Shown here: positions 25,726 to 38,600 of the stretch, piece by piece | Position numbering within the stretch: the first letter of the stretch is position 1 | How the letters are laid out: every line of letters begins with the position of its first letter | Origin: Ascidia mentula | Taxonomy: Eukaryota > Chordata > Ascidiacea > Phlebobranchia > Ascidiidae | DNA length: 64,000 nt | Assembly: GCA_947561715.1 (NCBI GenBank) | Contig: OX387203.1 | Coordinates: forward strand, 4,154,001-4,218,000 | Direction: 5' to 3' | Program-made: the position numbers and the translations under genes | Notes under the pieces: generated by a model | What the model was told of the DNA's origin: nothing | Database searches by the model: none | Seen by the model: only the letters and a program-made list of their open reading frames with translations

Positions 25726-27818
25726 TATTTTACATCTATTGCGAAGTATCGCCTTTCAAGCTATTTCCGCGTATCATCTAGGCCCTAGGCATATTATGTT
25801 ACTGCCCTATATATATATTGACGCCAGGACTTTGTACTAGTAAGCCTTACTATCTTATAGACCCACAATCCCGGCTCACATTCACTTGTAATTTGCAAAA
25901 TCGATTCTTCCTTCTGTTTTCCTTGTTTGTTTGTTCGTTCGCAATTTCTTACCCCGTAGGCAGTACATGTTACTTTTTCAATCGTTGTGAAGTTTAATTT
26001 GGCATATTTGTGGGTAATTCCCGTATGGCCATGCAACGTAATAACCCAGCCAGGATGAACGTACTTTGTTATTGCCAAAGAAAACGTTTGAACGTATCGG
26101 TAAGCAACACTATACCAAAAAGTATTGAAATTAATTAAACGTTGTTTATTGCGCTTTTTCATCCTTCCAAAATAATGTTCTTCATCGATTTACAAGGCTG
26201 GCAATTTGAACTAGTGCTTCTATGCCATACGTATTATGTGTATATCCACTAACCACCAAGGTTTCAGATTTTTTCCTATCCGTCCAAAATTGAAATTTGG
26301 AGTCAAAAATTTCCGGTCGGTCATCACATGTCTAAATCGGTTTCCATGACAATTGCTGTACAAATACCTGCTTTCCTATACAATGCACACAGTCGATAGT
26401 TCTTTCTCCTACCCGCTGGTCTGTTGGGCTGCGCTTCAACGTAATTCAATTTCCACCAACCCCTGTAACTTTTGAGCAGTGCAATTGAATAAAGCGACAA
26501 GTTTTATATCATGTGAGTGTGGCTTCCATGTTGTAAAACGAAGCAAAATCATATGTTGGTCGTGCGCTGGAAATTAAAGGTATTTTATCTTGTGATCAAA
26601 AATCCTTACTTCCTTCTAGAGTCGCTATTTATTACAGACAACAACGCGAACGAAAATATTTGTTTGTCCAAAACGGATATAAGGTTTCCACAGGATGCCG
26701 AGGTTTATCCCAGGTGGGGGTCATGTTTCACGTGTTAACTAAAGACTTATTTGAGGTTCGCCAGCAACAAGCCTAGTCGTGTACAAAATCGCGATTCTGA
26801 AATCTGCTCTTATCGCGTATGTCTCAGTCACAAAACAAGGTAAAAGAAAGTTTAAATTTCAACGTTAAAACTAGAAAAATAGAGCATTCCATTACCTTGT
26901 GATGCTAAGATGTGCTGTTGATTTATACACACCACACTCACTATATATTTGTTAATTATTAACAAGCTCAATTGTCACATAAAGTACAAGAAAGTACATA
27001 TGTCAGTACTCGGCGAATATGTAAAACTAAAGCGCATGCAACGGCTGTCAACTCCGGTTGGGATTTGGTGAAATTTAGGATGATTTGGACAATGTTTTTA
27101 AAATCAAAGATCACAAACACATAGCAGCCTATGCAGTGTTGGGTTGTTTTACGACGCTGTTTCGTCTTTAAATCCGTTTCATTCAACTAATCTAACTCAA
27201 CAATATATTTCTGCCCCTAAGCTTGCTATATATATGTTTTTTTGCTTAGATTCACCCACGTACACGTTGTTTAGTATGTATACTTGTATGTGGATGGAAT
27301 ATTGCTGAATGTTTCAATGTTTTATTGATTATTGCTTGCAAGCAGCCAGAAGAGTCTGGTACACACAGATTTTATCGCATAAGTTAAACTGTAAGAACAC
27401 ACGAAAAATGTAAAGTAGATGAAATTATTGTAGACAATTTACAGCGTCAGGTCTTAATAATTAACAGTCTGAAAAAAATTTTACAACACATATTCCTTTG
27501 CAACTTTGCCTCTTGATATTAAAATTACAACACAGTGAAAAATCATTACACTTTCTACAAAAAATATTTTCACAGTCTGAATTGCATGTAACAATTTGAA
27601 ACAAAGATTTTTAACGGCGCTTGCACGTGCAAACATTAAAGCTGTACTTGGAATCAATGATCTACGAAAATTACCTTAGGAATTAGTGATAATTATCGTT
27701 TTTTTTTTTTTTTGGCATTGACAAAGATTTTAGAAATCAGTATAGGAAAATTCAAACAGAATTTAATCAATTGATCGCCATGACTACTTTTTATTCACAC
27801 AATACATGTCGAGATCAT
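25726..27818. other. intergenic region, copy B
   Basis: Mirror image of copy A sequence 3625-4570 plus 16717-17754, without the 12-kb array: at about 26735 the flanks meet directly (GTTAACTAAAGACTT). It includes the conserved 73-codon frame at 26517-26738 (plus). No other gene is supported. Confidence 0.6.
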
Positions 27819-29054
27819 TTAATTTTCATCGTCTTGAGGCTGAGAGACGTTTGAATACGTTGGGATAGGGAACCGAACTTTATATCTCATTTGGGTCCGT
27901 GTCCACGGAATTGGTTCGTTCAACTCAGCCATTTTAGCTCGAACTCTCGTAAGAACCTAAACACATAGGCTACCATCAGAACATTTGTGATGAACATAGA
28001 TAGTGGCAATTACATTTAAGGCGAGTTGGTTGTTTAAACAAATAGTTTCAGAATTTCTTGCCTGCGAAATATTTGCGTCTGGAACATGTTTCGTCACAGA
28101 GTGCAACGCTTCAAAAAAAGCCGATTCTCCATTATGCCCTTTGCCTGTATATTGCAAATATTAATTCGGACTTGATAAAATTCTAGTGTATGCAATAAAT
28201 GCCATCTGTCATATTATTTTCTAAATAATTATATCCCTATTTTTTTAAGTTTTTGCAGGTGAACTAAATTTTTATGGCCTCGAAAGCATTTGCACATGTG
28301 ACCATTTCGCATTTCTTTCTTTTGATAGTATAAAATACCACATAAACTTGCTAAATAATATCAGCATTCAGACACACTTACCTGCAGAAGAGTAGGTAAT
28401 CATAATGTCAGCTTCTGGGTGAAGTATAGTACCCACTGCACCGTTGTCAGTTGCTTCTCCTTTCTTTTGATATTTCTGTGCATAAAACCAGTGGAACATA
28501 TTTAACATTTTTGTTTTTCACTTCTCTGCTTCTCACTTTACTTATTTTACCTGTACAAAGAACAGTTTTGGACGTTCTTGCAAACGACCATGACATAAAC
28601 TGACAACTGCGCCCAAGTCATAAGATTTATCATCAAGTAGCAAACGAAACTTGTTTGGCTTCACATCCTCAGATACGATAGCGCATACAAAACAGCGATT
28701 TTTCTCAAAATTTTGGTCAAAAGTCGCTGCAGAACAAATGAATAGTTTCTCGTTTTTCACATTGCCAAAATAGTCGCACATTTTATCAAATCAAAACACC
28801 TCTGGACAAAAGGTTTTAAGAAAAACGTTGAACTTTAATCGGTTGTAACCGTGCGGCATATCGATAAGCTTATGCCAATACTTACATTTTTCAACTCTGG
28901 CAATCACGGAATTCACTGCGTTTTCATTTTGGGGGTATTTTTTAACAAGACTGTCGTCGTCCGAGTAATTGTTCAAAGTTTTAATTTCACTTTTCTTAAA
29001 GCCCCAGCAAGAAGCAACATTTTTGATGTTGGTAATGTCGTTTTGATTTTTCCT
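27819..29054 (-). CDS. catalytically dead caspase exon cassette, copy B
   Basis: Exons P1 28886-29054, P2 28551-28726, P3 28382-28475, P4 28062-28144, P5 27819-27956. Features match copy A: SEDV replaces the catalytic His motif, KYQKKG replaces ACRG, and the P4-P5 intron has a GC donor. P2 is one codon shorter than in A. Exons E1-E4 of the copy B caspase joined to P1-P5 stay in frame for 394 residues. No independent start codon precedes P1. Confidence 0.7.
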
Positions 29055-29231
29055 CTAAATTTGCAAAGTGGACAAATGAAGATTAAATTCATCACGTAGA
29101 ACACGAATTTATTTAAAACAGCAGTAACAACAGTATATACCGCATCGGCGATGATAAGGAAAAGGCTTTGTTGATGGTCAGATTGGTAAAACTTTTGTGT
29201 GTGAGGTTCGGGGCTAAATGAAATTTTTAGT

Positions 29232-31458
29232 TTAAACCTTTCTATTTTTGTTTTGTTTTTTTTTTATCTTAAGCAGGACATCCCTTGTTAACCAAGTTGT
29301 ACACGAAGCAGTGCATTTTTCTTTTAGCTCCGAAAGTCTTTTGTTGATGTATGTAACCACCTTTGATAAAGGGTTAATATATTAAAGGTCGGATACGCCA
29401 TGAAGAACTTTGTTTGGGAGTAAGTTTTATCAGGTTTACGTCCTCACTTGAACTGTTTCTAGTCCGTTGTTGGCTTTTATACCTTCGTCGAAACAACGAA
29501 TGAAGTAGGATCCATGCTCTTCGTTCCGGTAAGCTACATCGCCTACATCAGGAAAATGTATTTTGTTGACGTTAACTAAACACCAAGTCAAAATCTTTAC
29601 AAAGTGTTTAAATGTTGCTTGTTGTCTTTCGATGTACTAGAGTTGGGGGTGCGCATACGTCGTAAGTTTTTATTTAGTGTACAATAATGGTTTTACAAAA
29701 CTATACCCACGACTTTATAGTGGGGTCTGTGTTATGGAATGCTTTGTGTTGTCCTGTATGTATTACTATTTAAAGATTACATCAGACAAAATAAATCCGC
29801 ATTAGAATTAAATTGGTTACATTACATTGGCCTAAGAGTACCATGCATTGCAGCAAAACATAGAAGAATATCCTCATGGCCAGGATCTTCAATCAATGCA
29901 GGTATCTTTTCATCACCTCTGCACGCCTATAAGAATAGCTTTATTTTGGATATTATATGCTGTATTTTTTTACCTGCACAAAAAACAATTTGGGAAGACC
30001 ATTTAGATGGGTTTGTTCGTTAACTAAGCTGGTAAGTTCATCCAAGTTGTAAGCTTTTCTATCAACATCGTACAAGACATGGTTTGAATCCCCGTGGCTC
30101 AATATAACACATATAAAGCATTGATGAGACGTCTTTGCCTTTTTTAACTCTGTAATTATTTCAGGATGGCTGGATAAAAATTCTTAAAATATGTTTTATT
30201 GACCGGTCATTTTGTGATTTCGTTTTCTCGAGTTGAAATGACCCTCCTTTGAAGTGTTTTTAACTTTTACTTAAAAAATGGTTGTGATGCAACAAACAAC
30301 ATAGAAACAAATTACGTTTTTCGAAATTTTCTTTTATTTCCTTGCTTGCTTGATTTTGAATCATGTTTGGCGTCAAACCAAGTTCTTTCGAAATCCTTTT
30401 TAACTTTTTCACATCTACCATAGTTCCTTTTCGATTTTTCTAAAAAACATACATCTTTGAGAAACTGCATGTTACACCCTTGTGATTTATTGACAGTGGC
30501 AAAAATTAGTTGGCACTAAACAAACAAGAGCACTGTTTCTTACCGTTTGATTGATAATCACAAAAATGCCGTTACTTTCTCCTTCGTCGTCAGATCTGTT
30601 ATTTCAAACGATTTATTATTAGTTTTGTTGTTTATTTTCTCATCTTTACTTTCTTATCAGCTTTTTGTACTCAGTTTTGCTCACTTACGCGCACATATTT
30701 GGTTTTATCATTTATTTTACCTAGAGTACAGTTCACAATTAATTTGTAATCCTCAAATATATTTGGTTGCATGACAGACCCGATGATTGATTAGGATGCG
30801 GGCGAGCGAACGTTTACATAACTTACAATTTACCAATTGATTCAGTTAATAGCACAAAATACCCGTGGTATTCCTCCTTTAAAATACTTTCCAAACAACA
30901 CGGCAAACTATCGTCGTGGGATTCTTTTGTAGATTTTCGGGATTCAAAAAAACTAATCAAATTTCTTTTGGCAGCTTTGCGATAAAACCTGTAACAAAGC
31001 ATATTGATAACAAACAGAAAAAACAAAAGAATTTCTTACAAACACTTTGGCGCTGTCGAAAATATAGCAAATAGTTTTTACCTGCGTTTCTCAGTTTCGG
31101 GTTGGTTGCTGTCGGGAAATTTCTTTCCGTTCATCAAAAGGACAGCGTTTACCCCTGTCTTGTTGTAAATGTTGTGGAGTTCAGGTTTCTGAGTGATACA
31201 ATCCATTGTATTATCTAGCAGGTGTTTGGTAAGAGGGTGTTCACCACAACAACACTTGTCGGCTGTGCACTTTGTACAGGGCCTACAAAATAAATATAAA
31301 CCACTTACCGCCGTAGGCAGCGCTCCTATACGACAACACTGTACTTACTTCTTGCTGTATTCTTCCTGCAGCTTGGACATTACACAACATGGCAAAACTT
31401 CGCTCTCCACTCTACATATAGCAAGAAACCAAGCCTTGGTGCGATTTAGTGCTTTCAT
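29232..31458 (-). CDS. caspase, copy B
   Basis: Complete-looking caspase of about 377 residues (388 if E6 starts at 30182). Exons: E1 31349-31458, E2 31082-31282, E3 30827-30988, E4 30544-30595, E5 30316-30439, E6 29974-30149, E7 29842-29926, E8 29448-29542, E9 29232-29360. Start chosen at the ATG of MKALNRT, in frame with E1. The Cys-rich prodomain is in E2; catalytic His is about residue 235 in SHGD and Cys about 277 in QACRGD, 42 apart as in human caspase-3 (121/163). The p10 signature is YRNEEHGS. E9 ends early: an A-run (ten A's) shifts the frame after TTWL and a TAA follows, removing about 35 residues found in A and C, a tail beyond the usual caspase fold. Likely still active. Confidence 0.8.
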
Positions 31459-31613
31459 TCTAAAAAACCTACAAACACAGGCTTACGCTTAAAAAATGTC
31501 CGATTTAAACAGTTGTTATGGAGAGGACTGCAGACCCTAGATCAACATGTTTTGCAATTAAATTATGGTTTGGTTTAAAATGATTATGAGAAGATTTCAA
31601 AAACATATTTTAT

Positions 31614-31995
31614 TCAATACTTTTTTTCTTCGCAATCAACGTCTGCCAATTTTTTCTGCTCCGCTTTGAGATCGACTTTCACTGCTTCCAGCTTATATAC
31701 ACGTGGTAGATCCTCATGATCAGTTATGCATTCATATTGGTGATCCTCCATGAATTGCTTACTTAGAGGATGTCCGATGCAACAACATTGATCAATAGTG
31801 TTCTGGTTTTGGCAATACTCGCAACCATTGCTGTACAAAGCACAACATTACACTTACGAAAATACACGGCATATGTTTAGGGTACCGTAAACTGTGGGTT
31901 TCCTTCAAGTAACAACTATTATCTTTATGCATGGTGAATAATCCAAGAAAACCTCTTAACAGAGCTTTAGTCAAGGCTGTAAGTATGGTGAAGTC
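31614..31995 (-). CDS. X: Cys-rich prodomain-only protein, copy B (5' end uncertain)
   Basis: Two exons are visible: 31886-31995 and 31614-31830. The last exon reads CEYC, QCCC, IGHPLSK, ECIT and ends CEEKKY, followed at once by AATAAA. The Cys/His spacing parallels caspase exon E2 (CTKC, KCCC, EHPLTK, DCIT), and the upstream exon is 110 bases, the same as E1. It lies just upstream of the caspase on the same strand. It looks like a stand-alone paralogue of the caspase prodomain. The donor of the upstream exon is TTACG|GTACCC, weaker than in copy C. No certain start codon was found, so more 5' exons are likely. Function is inferred by analogy with prodomain-only caspase regulators. Confidence 0.5.
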
Positions 31996-32193
31996 CTTTC
32001 ATTGGTTTCCTCTCCGACTGGTAAAGCGTACTTGGTACTTCGCTGATATGAAGCTTGTTATTTGCTCTGTGGTGAATTGTCGTCAAACTTAAATATTTGC
32101 GCCTACTTATGTTGAGAAACTTGCATTTAAATGAGTATCGGTTCAACACAACAGTTTCGGTCGTTCAACATCAAAATATTTATTCTGTTAGAT

Positions 32194-32403
32194 CAGAAAT
32201 TCCCAACTTTTTGTGGATGCGTACCACTTGTAGGTAAAACATTTTCGACGCAATAACCTAGGGAAAGAAGCAACAAACATTTTGAGATCACTTACGAATT
32301 TTTCAATTCGAACTAGATTCGCAAATTACGGAAGGTTCTCGCGTACCACCTGGAATGCCGTTGCGTTGCGTATGGTACCCGTACCACCAGTTGGGAAACA
32401 CTG
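32194..32403. mobile_element. hAT-type MITE (210 bp)
   Basis: The right end, inverted, reads CAGTGTTTCCCAAC and the left end CAGAAATTCCCAAC, typical hAT termini. Flanking 8-mers TGTTAGAT (32186-32193) and TGCTTGAT (32404-32411) form an 8-bp target duplication with two mismatches. The matching place in copy C (about 46772) lacks it. Non-coding. Confidence 0.7.
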
Positions 32404-32613
32404 TGCTTGATAAAAGTTTTTCGAGAGACATTTACTAGCCAAAATACGCCGAAATGCAAAACCTTTCGTGTAAATTCTGAATCTTCCACTTTGTTAGTTA
32501 ATGGGCAAAAAGCGCTGGACTCTGGAACCTGTTGGGAAACCGCTTTGTTTGCATTCGAGGTAAGTTTGCCCAACAACGTGATATAACAATTTACCTTACG
32601 GCGAAAGTTCAAC

Positions 32614-35600
32614 AGGGCTCAACAAAGCATACCAAACACGTACCAAACAACACCCAAAACCCCAGAAAGGAAATAGGGCTCAGCACAGCATATCAAACAC
32701 GTACCAAACAACACCCAAAACCCCAGAAAGGAAAAAGGGCTCAGCACAGCATATCAAACACGTACCAAACAACACCCAAAACCCCAGAAAGGAAATAGGG
32801 CTCAGCACAGCATATCAAACACGTACCAAACAACACCCAAAACCCCAGAAAGGAAATAGGGCTCAGCACAGCATACCAAACACGTACCAAACAACACCCA
32901 AAACCCCAGAAAGGAAAAAGGGCTCAGCACAGCATATCAAACACGTACCAAACAACACCCAAAACCCCAGAAAGGAAATAGGGCTCAGCACAGCATACCA
33001 AACACGTACCAAACAACACCCAAAACCCCAGAAAGGAAATAGGGCCCAGCACAGCATATCAAACACGTACCAAACAACACCCAAAACCCCAGAAAGGAAA
33101 TAGGGCTCAGCACAGCATATCAAACACGTACCAAACAACACCCAAAACCCCAGAAAGGAAATAGGGCTCAGCACAGCATACCAAACACGTACCAAACAAC
33201 ACCCAAAACCCCAGAAAGGAAATAGGGCTCAGCACAGCATACCAAACACGTACCAAACAACACCCAAAACCCCAGAAAGGAAATAGGGCTCAGCACAGCA
33301 TACCAAACACGTACCAAACAACACCCAAAACCCCAGAAAGGAAAAAGGGCTCAGCACAGCATATCAAACACGTACCAAACAACACCCAAAACCCCAGAAA
33401 GGAAATAGGGCTCAGCACAGCATACCAAACACGTACCAAACAACACCCAAAACCCCAGAAAGGAAATAGGGCCCAGCACAGCATATCAAACACGTACCAA
33501 ACAACACCCAAAACCCCAGAAAGGAAATAGGGCTCAGCACAGCATATCAAACACGTACCAAACAACACCCAAAACCCCAGAAAGGAAATAGGGCTCAGCA
33601 CAGCATACCAAACACGTACCAAACAACACCCAAAACCCCAGAAAGGAAAAAGGGCTCAGCACAGCATATCAAACACGTACCAAACAACACCCAAAACCCC
33701 AGAAAGGAAAAAGGGCTCAGCACAGCATATCAAACACGTACCAAACAACACCCAAAACCCCAGAAAGGAAATAGGGCTCAGCACAGCATATCAAACACGT
33801 ACCAAACAACACCCAAAACCCCAGAAAGGAAATAGGGCTCAGCACAGCATACCAAACACGTACCAAACAACACCCAAAACCCCAGAAAGGAAAAAGGGCT
33901 CAGCACAGCATATCAAACACGTACCAAACAACACCCAAAACCCCAGAAAGGAAATAGGGCTCAGCACAGCATACCAAACACGTACCAAACAACACCCAAA
34001 ACCCCAGAAAGGAAATAGGGCTCAGCACAGCATATCAAACACGTACCAAACAACACCCAAAACCCCAGAAAGGAAATAGGGCTCAGCACAGCATATCAAA
34101 CACGTACCAAACAACACCCAAAACCCCAGAAAGGAAAAAGGGCTCAGCACAGCATACCAAACACGTACCAAACAACACCCAAAACCCCAGAAAGGAAATA
34201 GGGCTCAGCACAGCATATCAAACACGTACCAAACAACACCCAAAACCCCAGAAAGGAAATAGGGCTCAGCACAGCATATCAAACACGTACCAAACAACAC
34301 CCAAAACCCCAGAAAGGAAATAGGGCTCAGCACAGCATACCAAACACGTACCAAACAACACCCAAAACCCCAGAAAGGAAATAGGGCTCAGCACAGCATA
34401 CCAAACACGTACCAAACAACACCCAAAACCCCAGAAAGGAAATAGGGCTCAGCACAGCATATCAAACACGTACCAAACAACACCCAAAACCCCAGAAAGG
34501 AAATAGGGCTCAGCACAGCATACCAAACACGTACCAAACAACACCCAAAACCCCAGAAAGGAAATAGGGCTCAGCACAGCATATCAAACACGTACCAAAC
34601 AACACCCAAAACCCCAGAAAGGAAATAGGGCTCAGCACAGCATACCAAACACGTACCAAACAACACCCAAAACCCCAGAAAGGAAATAGGGCTCAGCACA
34701 GCATATCAAACACGTACCAAACAACACCCAAAACCCCAGAAAGGAAATAGGGCTCAGCACAGCATACCAAACACGTACCAAACAACACCCAAAACCCCAG
34801 AAAGGAAATAGGGCTCAGCACAGCATACCAAACACGTACCAAACAACACCCAAAACCCCAGAAAGGAAATAGGGCTCAGCACAGCATACCAAACACGTAC
34901 CAAACAACACCCAAAACCCCAGAAAGGAAATAGGGCTCAGCACAGCATATCAAACACGTACCAAACAACACCCAAAACCCCAGAAAGGAAATAGGGCTCA
35001 GCACAGCATACCAAACACGTACCAAACAACACCCAAAACCCCAGAAAGGAAATAGGGCTCAGCACAGCATATCAAACACGTACCAAACAACACCCAAAAC
35101 CCCAGAAAGGAAATAGGGCTCAGCACAGCATACCAAACACGTACCAAACAACACCCAAAACCCCAGAAAGGAAATAGGGCTCAGCACAGCATATCAAACA
35201 CGTACCAAACAACACCCAAAACCCCAGAAAGGAAATAGGGCTCAGCACAGCATACCAAACACGTACCAAACAACACCCAAAACCCCAGAAAGGAAATAGG
35301 GCTCAGCACAGCATATCAAACACGTACCAAACAACACCCAAAACCCCTGAAAGGAAAAAGGGCCCAGCACAGCATATCAAACACGTACCAAACAACACCC
35401 AAAACCCCTGAAAGGAAAAAGGGCCCAGCACAGCATATCAAACACGTACCAAACAACACCCAAAACCCCAGAAAGGAAAAAGGGCCCAGCACAGCATATC
35501 AAACACGTACCAAACAACACCCAAAACCCCAGAAAGGAAATAGGGCTCAGCACAGCATACCAAACACGTACCAAACAACACCCAAAACCCCTGAAAGGAA

Positions 35601-38600
35601 AAAGGGCCCAGCACAGCATATCAAACACGTACCAAACAACACCCAAAACCCCAGAAAGGAAAAAGGGCCCAGCACAGCATATCAAACACGTACCAAACAA
35701 CACCCAAAACCCCAGAAAGGAAAAAGGGCTCAGCACAGCATATCAAACACGTACCAAACAACACCCAAAACCCCAGAAAGGAAATAGGGCTCAGCACAGC
35801 ATATCAAACACGTACCAAACAACACCCAAAACCCCAGAAAGGAAATAGGGCTCAGCACAGCATACCAAACACGTACCAAACAACACCCAAAACCCCAGAA
35901 AGGAAATAGGGCTCAACAAAGCATACCAAACACGTACCAAACAACACCCAAAACCCCAGAAAGGAAAAAGGGCTCAGCACAGCATATCAAACACGTACCA
36001 AACAACACCCAAAACCCCAGAAAGGAAATAGGGCTCAGCACAGCATACCAAACACGTACCAAACAACACCCAAAACCCCAGAAAGGAAATAGGGCTCAGC
36101 ACAGCATATCAAACACGTACCAAACAACACCCAAAACCCCAGAAAGGAAAAAGGGCTCAGCACAGCATATCAAACACGTACCAAACAACACCCAAAACCC
36201 CAGAAAGGAAAAAGGGCTCAGCACAGCATATCAAACACGTACCAAACAACACCCAAAACCCCAGAAAGGAAAAAGGGCTCAGCACAGCATACCAAACACG
36301 TACCAAACAACACCCAAAACCCCAGAAAGGAAATAGGGCTCAGCACAGCATACCAAACACGTACCAAACAACACCCAAAACCCCAGAAAGGAAATAGGGC
36401 TCAGCACAGCATACCAAACACGTACCAAACAACACCCAAAACCCCAGAAAGGAAATAGGGCTCAGCACAGCATACCAAACACGTACCAAACAACACCCAA
36501 AACCCCAGAAAGGAAATAGGGCTCAGCACAGCATACCAAACACGTACCAAACAACACCCAAAACCCCAGAAAGGAAAAAGGGCTCAGCACAGCATATCAA
36601 ACACGTACCAAACAACACCCAAAACCCCAGAAAGGAAATAGGGCTCAGCACAGCATACCAAACACGTACCAAACAACACCCAAAACCCCAGAAAGGAAAT
36701 AGGGCCCAGCACAGCATATCAAACACGTACCAAACAACACCCAAAACCCCAGAAAGGAAATAGGGCTCAGCACAGCATATCAAACACGTACCAAACAACA
36801 CCCAAAACCCCAGAAAGGAAAAAGGGCTCAGCACAGCATATCAAACACGTACCAAACAACACCCAAAACCCCAGAAAGGAAATAGGGCTCAGCACAGCAT
36901 ACCAAACACGTACCAAACAACACCCAAAACCCCAGAAAGGAAATAGGGCTCAGCACAGCATACCAAACACGTACCAAACAACACCCAAAACCCCAGAAAG
37001 GAAAAAGGGCTCAGCACAGCATATCAAACACGTACCAAACAACACCCAAAACCCCAGAAAGGAAATAGGGCTCAGCACAGCATATCAAACACGTACCAAA
37101 CAACACCCAAAACCCCAGAAAGGAAAAAGGGCTCAGCACAGCATACCAAACACGTACCAAACAACACCCAAAACCCCAGAAAGGAAATAGGGCTCAGCAC
37201 AGCATATCAAACACGTACCAAACAACACCCAAAACCCCAGAAAGGAAAAAGGGCTCAGCACAGCATATCAAACACGTACCAAACAACACCCAAAACCCCA
37301 GAAAGGAAATAGGGCTCAGCACAGCATACCAAACACGTACCAAACAACACCCAAAACCCCAGAAAGGAAATAGGGCTCAGCACAGCATACCAAACACGTA
37401 CCAAACAACACCCAAAACCCCAGAAAGGAAATAGGGCTCAGCACAGCATACCAAACACGTACCAAACAACACCCAAAACCCCAGAAAGGAAATAGGGCTC
37501 AGCACAGCATACCAAACACGTACCAAACAACACCCAAAACCCCAGAAAGGAAATAGGGCCCAGCACAGCATATCAAACACGTACCAAACAACACCCAAAA
37601 CCCCAGAAAGGAAATAGGGCTCAGCACAGCATACCAAACACGTACCAAACAACACCCAAAACCCCAGAAAGGAAATAGGGCTCAGCACAGCATATCAAAC
37701 ACGTACCAAACAACACCCAAAACCCCAGAAAGGAAATAGGGCTCAGCACAGCATACCAAACACGTACCAAACAACACCCAAAACCCCAGAAAGGAAATAG
37801 GGCTCAGCACAGCATACCAAACACGTACCAAACAACACCCAAAACCCCAGAAAGGAAATAGGGCTCAGCACAGCATACCAAACACGTACCAAACAACACC
37901 CAAAACCCCAGAAAGGAAATAGGGCTCAGCACAGCATACCAAACACGTACCAAACAACACCCAAAACCCCAGAAAGGAAATAGGGCTCAGCACAGCATAC
38001 CAAACACGTACCAAACAACACCCAAAACCCCAGAAAGGAAATAGGGCTCAGCACAGCATATCAAACACGTACCAAACAACACCCAAAACCCCAGAAAGGA
38101 AATAGGGCTCAGCACAGCATACCAAACACGTACCAAACAACACCCAAAACCCCAGAAAGGAAATAGGGCTCAGCACAGCATATCAAACACGTACCAAACA
38201 ACACCCAAAACCCCAGAAAGGAAATAGGGCTCAGCACAGCATACCAAACACGTACCAAACAACACCCAAAACCCCAGAAAGGAAATAGGGCTCAGCACAG
38301 CATACCAAACACGTACCAAACAACACCCAAAACCCCAGAAAGGAAATAGGGCTCAGCACAGCATATCAAACACGTACCAAACAACACCCAAAACCCCAGA
38401 AAGGAAATAGGGCTCAGCACAGCATACCAAACACGTACCAAACAACACCCAAAACCCCTGAAAGGAAAAAGGGCCCAGCACAGCATATCAAACACGTACC
38501 AAACAACACCCAAAACCCCAGAAAGGAAAAAGGGCCCAGCACAGCATATCAAACACGTACCAAACAACACCCAAAACCCCTGAAAGGAAAAAGGGCCCAG

